5,057 bases of DNA, taken from contig JAEETR010000031.1 of NCBI GenBank assembly GCA_016286595.1, positions 1-5,057 of the forward strand, in the 5' to 3' direction. The stretch is from Oscillospiraceae bacterium. GTDB taxonomy: Bacteria; Bacillota; Clostridia; Oscillospirales; Oscillospiraceae. The position numbers and the translations under genes are program-made. Below the pieces are notes generated by a model, which was not told the DNA's origin, did no database searches, and saw only the letters and a list, made by a program, of their open reading frames with translations. Of the stretch, positions 1-5,057 are shown in pieces. The stretch's first letter is position 1; the number at the start of each line of letters is the position of its first letter.

Positions 1-1
1 C

Positions 2-871
2 ATCGGCTACTCCAGCCAGGCCGCCTTCGGTCTTGGCATGGGCGGCGTCATCAACATCGCCCTGGACCCCCTTTTCATGTTCGTAATCCTGCCCGACGGC
101 TATCAGGTCATGGGCGCGGGCATAGCCACCATGCTCTCCAACGTGATCGCCTTCTGTTACTTCCTGGTGACTTATCACAGACTCAAGGGTGAGTCGGTGC
201 TTACGATCCCCCGGAAGATCGAAAAGATACTGCCCTCCTCCCGCCGCTCTCTCTTCTCCGTAGGCGTGCCGGCGGCACTGAGCGTGTTCCTTTTTGACCT
301 GACGAATATCGTTATCAACCGCCTTGCCTCCTCCCACGGCGATATACAGCTGGCGGCCATGGGCATCGTGCTGAAGGTGGAGCGGCTGCCGCTTAACGTG
401 GGCGTGGGCATCTGCATGGGGATGATACCCCTTATCGCCTACAACTACGCCGCCCGGGATTTCAGGCGGATGAAGTCGTTCTTCAACACGGCCCGCGTCG
501 CAGGGCTCATAGTGGCGGCGTGCAGCGTGGTGCTGTACCGGGTGTTCGCACACCAGATAATAAGGGCGTTCATCTCCGACGAAGCCACGGTCGCCTACGG
601 CACCGAGTTTTTGAAGGCGCGGTGCTTCGCCACGCCCTTCATGTTCCTGAGCTTCAACATGGTCAACTTCATGCAGGCGGTGGGACAGGGGCGAACGTCG
701 TTCATCCTGGCCATTATCAGGCAGATCGGTCTGAATATCCCCATCGTGTTCATCATGAACCATTTCTTCGGCATGAGCGGCATCGTGTGGACCCAGGCCA
801 CAGCCGACGTGATAAACGTGATAATCTCCTACGTGATCTATTTCCGGATAATAAGGCATATCGAGGATTAG
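2..871 (+). CDS. MATE family efflux transporter, C-terminal part (5' end outside window)
   Basis: Multidrug and toxin extrusion (MATE) transporters are inner-membrane antiporters that export drugs or metabolites in exchange for Na+ or H+. The open frame runs into the left edge, leaving 289 visible residues of a family that is usually about 450 long, so roughly the first third is missing. Family-like stretches are NIALDPLFMF (visible residues 18-27), VMGAGIATMLS, the loop GMIPLIAYNYAARDFRRM in the second half, and GQGRTSFILAIIRQIGLNIP (from about residue 229, with the RQ typical of MATE repeats), followed by GMSGIVWTQATADV. Several hydrophobic helices follow one another, and the protein ends at a TAG at 869-871. 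An ATG at 38 is only an internal methionine, because the homologous frame continues upstream of it. No terminator is visible directly after the gene. Family assignment is firm; the substrate cannot be read from the sequence. Confidence 0.93.
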   Translation: MGYSSQAAFGLGMGGVINIALDPLFMFVILPDGYQVMGAGIATMLSNVIAFCYFLVTYHRLKGESVLTIPRKIEKILPSSRRSLFSVGVPAALSVFLFDLTNIVINRLASSHGDIQLAAMGIVLKVERLPLNVGVGICMGMIPLIAYNYAARDFRRMKSFFNTARVAGLIVAACSVVLYRVFAHQIIRAFISDEATVAYGTEFLKARCFATPFMFLSFNMVNFMQAVGQGRTSFILAIIRQIGLNIPIVFIMNHFFGMSGIVWTQATADVINVIISYVIYFRIIRHIED

Positions 872-957
872 CGCCGAAATAAAAACAAATAGTAATAACT
901 AGGAGTGATATCCTGCTGTTACATAGAAAATTTATCGAAAAAAGGTTTCCGTTTTCC

Positions 958-962
958 GGAGG
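958..962 (+). promoter_or_regulatory. Ribosome binding site of the Mrr-like gene
   Basis: GGAGG lies 7 bases before the ATG at 970. It fixes this start, although the frame stays open for at least 19 codons upstream without an ATG. No convincing -35/-10 pair is seen in 872-957, so the gene may be read from the MATE transcript or from a non-standard promoter. Confidence 0.75.
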
Positions 963-969
963 TATTTGT

Positions 970-1494
970 ATGCGAAATAACGCGCCGTTTTATTTCGATG
1001 AAATGAACGGTCATAATTTCGAGCATTTCTGTGCAGAAGTTTTACGCAAAAATGGCTTTGGTAATATAAATATCACACGCGGGAGCAGAGATTATGGCGT
1101 TGATATTCTTGCTGAAAAAGACGGTGTATCTTACGCAATCCAGTGCAAACGATACAATGGCAAAGTAGGAAACAAGGCTGTACAAGAAGTCTTTTCTGGA
1201 AAGTCTTATTATTCTTGCGACAAAGCAATTGTATTAACTAATAGTTACTTTACTGAACAAGCTATTGATACCGCGAAAAAAACCGGGGTCGTCCTTTGGA
1301 ATAGAGACGATTTATGTGATATGTATTTTGCATATCAAGATTATAAATCAATGCACTCACGGCAAGGTTCCCGCTCTTCCGATGATAAAAATACTGATTA
1401 TAGATTTACAACAGCAATTAAGGGTGGTGTTGTGCTTGCTATTGCTTGGATTGTCATAATTATCATTCTTGTTTTCAAATACGCCTGCCAATAA
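970..1494 (+). CDS. Mrr-like restriction endonuclease domain protein with C-terminal transmembrane helix
   Basis: This 174-residue protein carries a PD-(D/E)XK nuclease fold of the Mrr_cat type. FEHFCAEVLRKNGF (17-30) is the N-terminal helix with the conserved Glu18. RGSRDYGVDILAE (37-49) supplies the catalytic Asp45, and YAIQCKRY (55-62) gives the Gln58-x-Lys60 pair. KAIVLTNSYFTEQAIDTAKKTGVVLWNRDDL (85-115) matches the rest of the Mrr fold. A polar, serine- and aspartate-rich linker (about 127-148) leads to a hydrophobic helix at about 153-170, so the enzyme is probably anchored in the membrane with the nuclease in the cytoplasm. Known relatives cut foreign, often modified, DNA; that role is inferred here. 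No methyltransferase or partner gene is adjacent. The gene is much more AT-rich than its neighbours (22 of 60 G+C at 1021-1080, against 40 of 60 at 361-420), which suggests horizontal acquisition. All catalytic residues are present, so the gene looks intact. Confidence 0.85.
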   Translation: MRNNAPFYFDEMNGHNFEHFCAEVLRKNGFGNINITRGSRDYGVDILAEKDGVSYAIQCKRYNGKVGNKAVQEVFSGKSYYSCDKAIVLTNSYFTEQAIDTAKKTGVVLWNRDDLCDMYFAYQDYKSMHSRQGSRSSDDKNTDYRFTTAIKGGVVLAIAWIVIIIILVFKYACQ

Positions 1495-1573
1495 CATAGA
1501 AGGCGCAAACAAATGATCACACAATCTAAGCAACCCAATATCGCCCGATACTGAACTGTTGCACACGTTAAAA

Positions 1574-1602
1574 AAAAGCGGACGGCAAAACCGTCCGCTT
1601 TT
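1574..1602. terminator. Bidirectional rho-independent terminator between convergent genes
   Basis: An 8-bp GC-rich stem, GCGGACGG (1578-1585) and CCGTCCGC (1591-1598), encloses the 5-base loop CAAAA. AAAA and TTTT flank it and extend the pairing to 12 bp. Read on the minus strand, the stem is followed by eight T, a strong terminator for the AEC transporter gene, which stops 14 bases away. Read on the plus strand, it is followed by TTTTCGATTT, weaker but adequate for the nuclease gene. Confidence 0.9.
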
Positions 1603-1615
1603 CGATTTCATAATT

Positions 1616-2527
1616 TCACCACACCAGCTCCGCTATCCTCACCGCGAGGGGCAGGGTAACGATGGAGAACACCGTGGACACGATGACCGTCTCCACCGCG
1701 TAGGCGTAATCCCTGTTGTGGAGCTGGGCGTAGACGGCGATGTTGGAGCCGGTGGGACACGCGACCGCGATGAGAAGGGCAAGCTTCATGCTGAAATACT
1801 TCTCCGGTACGGCCAGCAGGATGAGTATGGCCGCCGCAGGGATCGCCGCCAGCTTTATAAGCGACACCTTGTAAAGCTGCAGCTTCTTCACCGTATCTTT
1901 TACGTTTATCTGCGCCATATATACGCCCACGGTGAACATGGCCAGGGGCGTGTTGAGTCCGGAGACGAAACCCAGCGTCTTCGTCACCAGCTCCGGCAGC
2001 TTCACGCCCGTCAGGAACAGGATAAGTCCGATGACGATGGCGATGAAAAAGGGCGCCACCAGCAGTTTTTTGATCGTAAAGCGCTCCCGCTCCCCTTTCA
2101 GGAGGGATACGCCGTAGGTCCACTGGAGAAGGTTCAGGAACGCCACGTAGGCAGCGATGTAGAACACCGCCCCGCTGCCGAGACACGACACGATGATGGG
2201 CACGCCGAAAAAGCCGGGATTGGAAAAAGCCGCGGCGAACTGGGCTACGGCGTCATTTTTGAAGCACAGCCGGGATATGACTATGGCGATAAACAGCGTC
2301 GCCGCCGCCAGCAGCGCGCTGAGGGCAAGGCCCGTCAGCCGCTCCGCCGTCCGCTCCACAAGAAACCCGTTGATGATGACCGCCGGCAGCGACAGATAGA
2401 TCAGAATGTTGCCCAGAGTCTTGCTGCCCTCGAGAGATATCTTCTTCGCGCGGAACATTATAACGCCGATCCCGGCGAGGATGAGCATGATGACCACCTG
2501 CATCAGCACGGTCAGCGCGTTTTCCAT
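1616..2527 (-). CDS. AEC (auxin efflux carrier) family transporter
   Basis: This 303-residue, very hydrophobic membrane protein has about ten predicted helices, the usual size and topology of the AEC family. Bacterial members move organic anions such as malate or malonate, or amino acids. Family signatures are LGNILIYLSLPAVIING near residues 38-54, FSNPGFFGVPII (101-112), LNTPLAMFTVGVYMA (191-205) and the C-terminal block ACPTGSNIAVYAQ (256-268), followed by STVFSIVTLPLAV (284-296). The ATG at 2527 is preceded by AGGTGA (2532-2537). The gene follows the HAD hydrolase gene by 19 bases, so the two are very likely co-transcribed. A strong terminator lies just past its stop, making it the last gene of the unit. 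The substrate cannot be predicted; pairing with a HAD phosphatase does not define it. Confidence 0.93.
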   Translation of the reverse strand: MENALTVLMQVVIMLILAGIGVIMFRAKKISLEGSKTLGNILIYLSLPAVIINGFLVERTAERLTGLALSALLAAATLFIAIVISRLCFKNDAVAQFAAAFSNPGFFGVPIIVSCLGSGAVFYIAAYVAFLNLLQWTYGVSLLKGERERFTIKKLLVAPFFIAIVIGLILFLTGVKLPELVTKTLGFVSGLNTPLAMFTVGVYMAQINVKDTVKKLQLYKVSLIKLAAIPAAAILILLAVPEKYFSMKLALLIAVACPTGSNIAVYAQLHNRDYAYAVETVIVSTVFSIVTLPLAVRIAELVW

Positions 2528-2546
2528 ACTATCACCTGTCCTTCAC

Positions 2547-3263
2547 TCAAGGTCTGAGGATATAGTCTATCATGGCCCGGGTGTCGCCGTGGAGATACTG
2601 ATTTACGTCCTCGCCCCGGTCGAGGAGCCAGCTGTCTACGATAAAAAGTTCCGCGCCGGTCTTGAGGGCGCCGATATCCTCCCGCAGGTCGTTGCCTATC
2701 ATAATGCCCCTTGACGGGTCGGCTCCCACGGCGGCGAACATCTCGTCGTAATACTCTCTCGTCGGCTTGCAGAAGTGGCTGTTCTCGTAGCAGGACACGT
2801 AGTCCACGTCATTTTCCGAAAGCCCCACCCAGTGCATCCGCTCTGTCAGCGCGCACAGCGGATAGACGGGATTGGTGGCGATGACTATCCTGTCCGTGAC
2901 CTGCCTTGCCGCCGCCATCACCTCCCCCACCAGGGGGTTTTCACCGGTGAGGGCCTTGAGTCTGCGATACTCGGGACCTGTATAGTACTCCGCCAGCCGG
3001 GCCTCTATCTCACGGGAATTGTCCCTGCCGGTGAACGCCGTAAAGGCGTCCCAGAACCGCTTCTGATTTGTTTCGGCGCCGTCGTTGAAGCGCATGGCCC
3101 GCATGCCCTCGCTGAAGGCCTGATGGAACACCTCCTCTTCGTAGCCGAACTCCGGCCCCTTCGTGTACAGAAGGGAGAAGTACGTCTGCAGGAAGCCGTG
3201 CATGTCGTCGTAGGGCAGAAGGGTGCCGTCCAGGTCAAAGAGTATGGCAGAATACCGTTTCAT
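2547..3263 (-). CDS. HAD superfamily hydrolase (probable phosphatase, subfamily IA type)
   Basis: This 238-residue cytoplasmic hydrolase of the haloacid dehalogenase superfamily probably removes phosphate from a small metabolite. All four HAD motifs are visible: I, LFDLDGTLL (nucleophile Asp10 and acid Asp12); II, IVIATNP (Thr130, Asn131); III, Lys166 in CKPTREYYDEM; IV, IGNDLREDIGALKTGA (Asp192 and Asp196, for Mg2+). Residues about 20-120 between motifs I and II form a helical cap, as in C1-capped phosphatases of the phosphoglycolate phosphatase or YjjG kind. The ATG at 3263 sits just before motif I, where this family usually starts. Its CGGAG ribosome binding site (3275-3279) is 11 bases away, rather far. 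The gene is followed after 19 bases by the AEC transporter gene and preceded by a hairpin-containing gap after the DegV gene. The substrate is unknown. Confidence 0.92.
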   Translation of the reverse strand: MKRYSAILFDLDGTLLPYDDMHGFLQTYFSLLYTKGPEFGYEEEVFHQAFSEGMRAMRFNDGAETNQKRFWDAFTAFTGRDNSREIEARLAEYYTGPEYRRLKALTGENPLVGEVMAAARQVTDRIVIATNPVYPLCALTERMHWVGLSENDVDYVSCYENSHFCKPTREYYDEMFAAVGADPSRGIMIGNDLREDIGALKTGAELFIVDSWLLDRGEDVNQYLHGDTRAMIDYILRP

Positions 3264-3291
3264 AGTGATTATCGCTCCGCATCAAAGTATA

Positions 3292-3321
3292 AAGACGGGC
3301 GCCGAAACCGGCGTCCGTCTT
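3292..3321 (-). terminator. Hairpin between DegV and HAD genes: partial terminator or attenuator
   Basis: AAGACGG (3292-3298) pairs with CCGTCTT (3315-3321), and CGCCG (3300-3304) with CGGCG (3309-3313). Position 3299/3314 is an A-C mismatch in the minus-strand transcript (a G-U wobble on the other strand). In the minus-strand reading the stem is followed by TTATACTTT, an imperfect T-run. It lies 37 bases past the DegV stop, so it may end the upstream transcript wholly or in part, or only stabilise a processed mRNA end. Confidence 0.5.
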
Positions 3322-3358
3322 ATTGTAGCATACTAATGCGGACAAGGGAAGCGTCTGT

Positions 3359-4360
3359 TCAGGCCTGGCGGCGGTCGGCGGTCTTTGCCCGGATGGCGGT
3401 ACCGATGGCCTCCCTCTGGGATCTTACGGCGGAGAGGAAGCCCTTCAAGCTGCCAGCGGCGGTGGAGCCGATGCTGTCCAGCTCGTCGCGCACGTTTTCG
3501 TCGCCCTCAAAGAACAGCGCCAGCGCCCCGGGTCCCACGTGGCTGCCGGTGACGGGCTCGTAGCCCACGGTCATTATCTCCCGGGGAGCCTTGCCGGAGC
3601 TGCGTATGAGCCGGGAGAGCATGTCGGCGTCCTCCTGACAGTCTGCGTGGACGATGCCGATGCGCTGCTCCGACGGGTTGACCACCAGGGCCGCGTATCT
3701 CTCGGCCAGGGCCTCCACGGACTTCTTCCGTCCCCGCACTCTGGCAAAGGCCACTATCTTCGATTCCGTGCTGCCCTTTAGAAGAGGCTTTATGCCCAGC
3801 ACCGTACCCACCACGGCGGCGATATTTGACAGCCGTCCGCTGCGGCGCAGGAACATCAGATCGTCCACGGTGAACACGTTGCACACGCGGTAACTGTACT
3901 CCCGCAGTTTGTCCGCCGCCGCGTCCACGTCCATACCCTGATCCCGGTACTCGGCGGCCTTCAGCGCCACGAAGCCCTCGCCCAGCGCTGCGCCCATGGT
4001 GTCCACCGCCCGCACCCGACGGTCGGGATACTTCTCCCGCAGCAGCTCCGCCGCCGCGTGTACGGAATTGAAGGTGCCGCTTATGCCCGAGGCCATGGAA
4101 ACGTAGAGCACGTCCTCTCCCCGCTTCATACACAGCTCGAACACGTCGGCGCAGACCTGGGGCGTAAGCTGGGAGGTGGTTACGACGACGCCCTCCCGCA
4201 TGCGGTCGTAAAACGCTTTTCCGTCGAAATTCTCCACGTCATAACAGACGTTCTCCCTGCCGTCTACGTAATAGGGCAGGGCGATGACGTATATATTCTT
4301 TTCCGTGACAAGGTTTTTCGGCAGGTTGCCCGCCGTATCGGTTATAACTGCAAAAGGCAT
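3359..4360 (-). CDS. DegV family protein (FakB-like fatty-acid-binding protein) with C-terminal extension
   Basis: DegV proteins bind a single free fatty acid. The FakB members present it to the kinase FakA, which makes acyl-phosphate for phospholipid synthesis. Family signatures here are AVITDTAGNLP (4-14), VVTTSQLTP (59-67, with the Thr62-Ser63 pair expected to hold the carboxylate), VSMASGISGTFNSV (87-100), VDDLMFLRRSGRLSNIAAVVGTVLGIKPLL (165-194) and TGSHVGPGALALFF (271-284, His274). The start at 4360 has AAAGGAG (4368-4374) 7 bases before it. At 333 residues it is longer than the usual 280-290: residues about 285-333 form a charged, probably helical tail after the normal end of the fold. 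It follows the thioesterase gene by 22 bases, which suggests joint handling of acyl groups. No fakA gene is in the window, so a role as a FakB is likely but not shown. Confidence 0.93.
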   Translation of the reverse strand: MPFAVITDTAGNLPKNLVTEKNIYVIALPYYVDGRENVCYDVENFDGKAFYDRMREGVVVTTSQLTPQVCADVFELCMKRGEDVLYVSMASGISGTFNSVHAAAELLREKYPDRRVRAVDTMGAALGEGFVALKAAEYRDQGMDVDAAADKLREYSYRVCNVFTVDDLMFLRRSGRLSNIAAVVGTVLGIKPLLKGSTESKIVAFARVRGRKKSVEALAERYAALVVNPSEQRIGIVHADCQEDADMLSRLIRSSGKAPREIMTVGYEPVTGSHVGPGALALFFEGDENVRDELDSIGSTAAGSLKGFLSAVRSQREAIGTAIRAKTADRRQA

Positions 4361-4382
4361 ATCGTCGCTCCTTTCTACTGTG

Positions 4383-4862
4383 TCACACGGCCGTCCGGCC
4401 GGGAACTGCGCTGAAATCCACCGCCGTCACGGAGCTGTCCTCACCGCTGACTATGCGGCTCATTATCTCCGTCTCCTTCGGCAGGCGATCCTTTATGGAT
4501 ATGGGCCTGCGGGTCTGCGCGTCCATGAAACAGTGCTCGCTGGTGCCCTCGGCGTATGGCGTATCGCCTCCGGCGGGGTAAAACCTGTACTCGTATTTCG
4601 CCCGTATCCCGTTGAAATAGACCAGCTTCGCTTCCATCTCCATGATCTCGCCGAAGCGGAAAGGCCTTCTGTAACGGCAGGTCACGTTTATCACCGGCAT
4701 GAGAACGCCGCACTCCTCCACCCGGCGGTAGTCCACCCCCACGCCGCACATGTATTCCATCCGGACCTCCTCCATGTAACGGACGTAGTTGGAGTTGTGG
4801 ACGATACCCATCCTGTCGGTCTCATAGTAGTTTATCTGTCTTGCATATCTCTTCGGCTTCAC
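4383..4862 (-). CDS. Acyl-CoA thioesterase, 4HBT/YbgC-FadM type (hotdog fold)
   Basis: This 159-residue cytoplasmic hotdog-fold protein probably hydrolyses acyl-CoA (or acyl-ACP) to the free acid. The family signature lies near the N-terminus: INYYETDRMGIVHNSNYVRYMEEVR (10-34), with Asp16 at the position of the catalytic aspartate of 4-hydroxybenzoyl-CoA thioesterase and YbgC, then His22 and Glu31/Glu32. The central strands VINVTCRYRRPFRFGEIMEMEAKLVYFNGIRAKYEYRFY (58-96) fit the hotdog sheet. The last 25-30 residues go slightly past the usual 130-145 length. The start codon is GTG at 4862-4860, chosen because a very strong ribosome binding site precedes it at 6 bases; the nearby upstream ATG is out of frame. 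It is the first gene after a near-consensus promoter, with a leader of about 77 bases, and is followed after 22 bases by the DegV gene. The exact chain-length specificity cannot be read. Confidence 0.92.
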   Translation of the reverse strand: MKPKRYARQINYYETDRMGIVHNSNYVRYMEEVRMEYMCGVGVDYRRVEECGVLMPVINVTCRYRRPFRFGEIMEMEAKLVYFNGIRAKYEYRFYPAGGDTPYAEGTSEHCFMDAQTRRPISIKDRLPKETEIMSRIVSGEDSSVTAVDFSAVPGRTAV

Positions 4863-4868
4863 GCGGAA

Positions 4869-4878
4869 CCCTCCTCCC
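4869..4878 (-). promoter_or_regulatory. Strong ribosome binding site deciding the GTG start of the thioesterase
   Basis: Read on the minus strand this is GGGAGGAGGG, ending 6 bases before the GTG at 4862. It overlaps two Shine-Dalgarno cores and has ideal spacing, so a GTG start is preferred over any other codon here. Confidence 0.8.
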
Positions 4879-4931
4879 GGCCATACTGTGCTCTATCTCT
4901 CCGCCCGACTTCATCCGTCGAGCGAGGTTAT

Positions 4932-4948
4932 CTAATCTTTGAGATTAG
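4932..4948. promoter_or_regulatory. Palindromic operator, CTAATCT-TTG-AGATTAG
   Basis: A perfect 7-bp inverted repeat with a 3-base centre. It touches the outer edge of the minus-strand -10 box and covers the predicted transcription start (about 4940), so a bound protein would block that promoter. Its half TTTGAGATT (4938-4946) recurs exactly at 5003-5011 inside the opposite promoter. The binding protein is unknown; a dimeric helix-turn-helix regulator of the MarR or TetR kind would fit. Confidence 0.65.
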
Positions 4949-4975
4949 TATAGTCTATCTCGTAAACTATGTCAA
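4947..4975 (-). promoter_or_regulatory. Sigma-A type promoter of the thioesterase-DegV unit
   Basis: On the minus strand TTGACA (4975-4970) is followed after 17 bases by TATACT (4952-4947): a perfect -35, a -10 with five of six consensus bases, and ideal spacing. Predicted start is near 4940, giving a leader of about 77 bases to the GTG. It likely drives thioesterase and DegV, and perhaps HAD and AEC by read-through. Confidence 0.85.
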
Positions 4976-4997
4976 CACCATTTTTTGTGAATTTATC

Positions 4998-5025
4998 TTG
5001 AATTTGAGATTGCCTGTGCTATACT
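4998..5025 (+). promoter_or_regulatory. Divergent promoter with extended -10 for the gene at 5054
   Basis: TTGAAT (4998-5003) and TATACT (5020-5025) are 16 bases apart. A TG at 5017-5018 makes an extended -10 (TGCTATACT), which offsets the weaker -35. Predicted start is near 5032, leaving a very short leader of about 22 bases before the ATG. The element GAGAT sits in the spacer and ATCTC just after the -10. Confidence 0.75.
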
Positions 5026-5040
5026 TATCTCATCCTGAGC

Positions 5041-5046
5041 AGGAGG
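5041..5046 (+). promoter_or_regulatory. Consensus ribosome binding site of the divergent gene
   Basis: AGGAGG ends 7 bases before the ATG at 5054, and the match to 16S rRNA extends to AGGAGGTGA. With the promoter just upstream, it is the main evidence that a real gene begins here. Confidence 0.85.
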
Positions 5047-5053
5047 TGAGATC

Positions 5054-5057
5054 ATGA
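5054..5057 (+). CDS. Start of a divergent gene (only ATGA visible), possibly a transcriptional regulator
   Basis: Only the start codon and one further base are inside the window, so nothing can be said from the protein. The call rests on a consensus ribosome binding site and an extended -10 promoter directly upstream. Divergent placement from the thioesterase operon, with operator-like repeats shared by both promoters, is typical of a self-regulating repressor gene, but this is inference from context only. Confidence 0.6.

Larger units (their letters stand above)
4941..5031. repeat. Inverted copies of TATACTNATCTC in the two divergent promoters
   Basis: TATACTAATCTC on the minus strand (4952-4941) and TATACTTATCTC on the plus strand (5020-5031) match at 11 of 12 bases. 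Both join the -10 box to an ATCTC block. GAGAT also occurs upstream of each -10, 4 bases away on the minus strand and 9 on the plus strand. This suggests one regulator acting on both promoters. Confidence 0.6.

Noticed and set aside
901..914. AGGA...TCCT inverted repeat as a MATE terminator
   Set aside because: The stem is only 4 bp, has no T-run after it, and does not look like a terminator.
905..1006. Small GTG-started frame of about 33 codons in front of the Mrr-like gene
   Set aside because: It has no properly spaced ribosome binding site, overlaps the start of the nuclease gene out of frame, and its product shows no feature.
883..1514. Direct repeat AAACAAAT at 883-890 and 1507-1514 flanking the nuclease gene
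   Set aside because: It could be a target-site duplication, but 8 AT-rich bases in AT-rich DNA occur by chance, and no terminal inverted repeats or transposase are seen.
1559..2557. Long plus-strand open frame of 332 codons opposite the AEC gene
   Set aside because: It is the mirror of a clear AEC transporter gene. Its product is rich in Arg, His, Asp and Gly with no recognisable fold, and it begins before the terminator without a ribosome binding site.
2775..3563. Plus-strand open frame opposite the HAD and DegV genes
   Set aside because: It crosses the intergenic hairpin and reads antisense to two genes with complete catalytic motifs; its composition is that of a shadow frame.
4284..5057. 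Plus-strand open frame opposite the DegV and thioesterase genes, open to the window end
   Set aside because: It overlaps two well-supported genes antisense, runs through the divergent promoters, and has no ribosome binding site or family signature.
1..5057. CRISPR arrays, tRNA or rRNA genes, insertion sequences
   Set aside because: No regularly spaced repeats, no cloverleaf or rRNA-like stretches, and no transposase signatures were found in reading both strands.

Overview
The window looks like a piece of a fairly GC-rich Bacillota chromosome, probably from the Clostridia. This rests on gene content (a DegV/FakB-type protein, an AEC carrier, a MATE pump), strong AGGAGG-type ribosome binding sites and compact operons. 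It is an inference, as no taxonomic marker gene is present.

Layout. The left end (2-871, +) is the C-terminal part of a MATE-family transporter whose start lies outside the window. It is followed by an AT-rich patch (about 872-1570) holding one gene (970-1494, +) for a small Mrr-like PD-(D/E)XK nuclease with a C-terminal membrane helix. Its base composition differs sharply from its neighbours, so it is probably acquired. A bidirectional terminator (1574-1602) separates these genes from four genes on the minus strand.

In transcription order, the minus-strand genes are a GTG-started 4HBT/YbgC-type acyl-CoA thioesterase (4862-4383), a DegV family fatty-acid-binding protein (4360-3359), a HAD hydrolase (3263-2547) and an AEC family transporter (2527-1616). 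Gaps of 22 and 19 bases join the first pair and the last pair. A 95-base gap with a hairpin lies between the pairs, so they may be one operon with attenuation or two units. The thioesterase-DegV pair suggests handling of acyl chains (release from CoA, then binding of the free fatty acid). No FakA kinase is visible to complete that pathway.

The right end (4863-5057) is a divergent control region. A near-consensus promoter (TTGACA-17-TATACT) drives the minus-strand genes. A second promoter, with an extended -10, points rightward to a gene whose ATG lies at 5054-5056 and which leaves the window at once. Both promoters share TATACTNATCTC, and GAGAT/ATCTC recurs several times, including in a perfect 7-bp palindrome over the predicted minus-strand start site. 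This is the signature of a shared operator, and the gene at 5054 may be its regulator. This control region and the membrane-tethered nuclease are the most interesting parts. I see no clear evidence for a wholly new multi-gene system; the remaining genes belong to known families.
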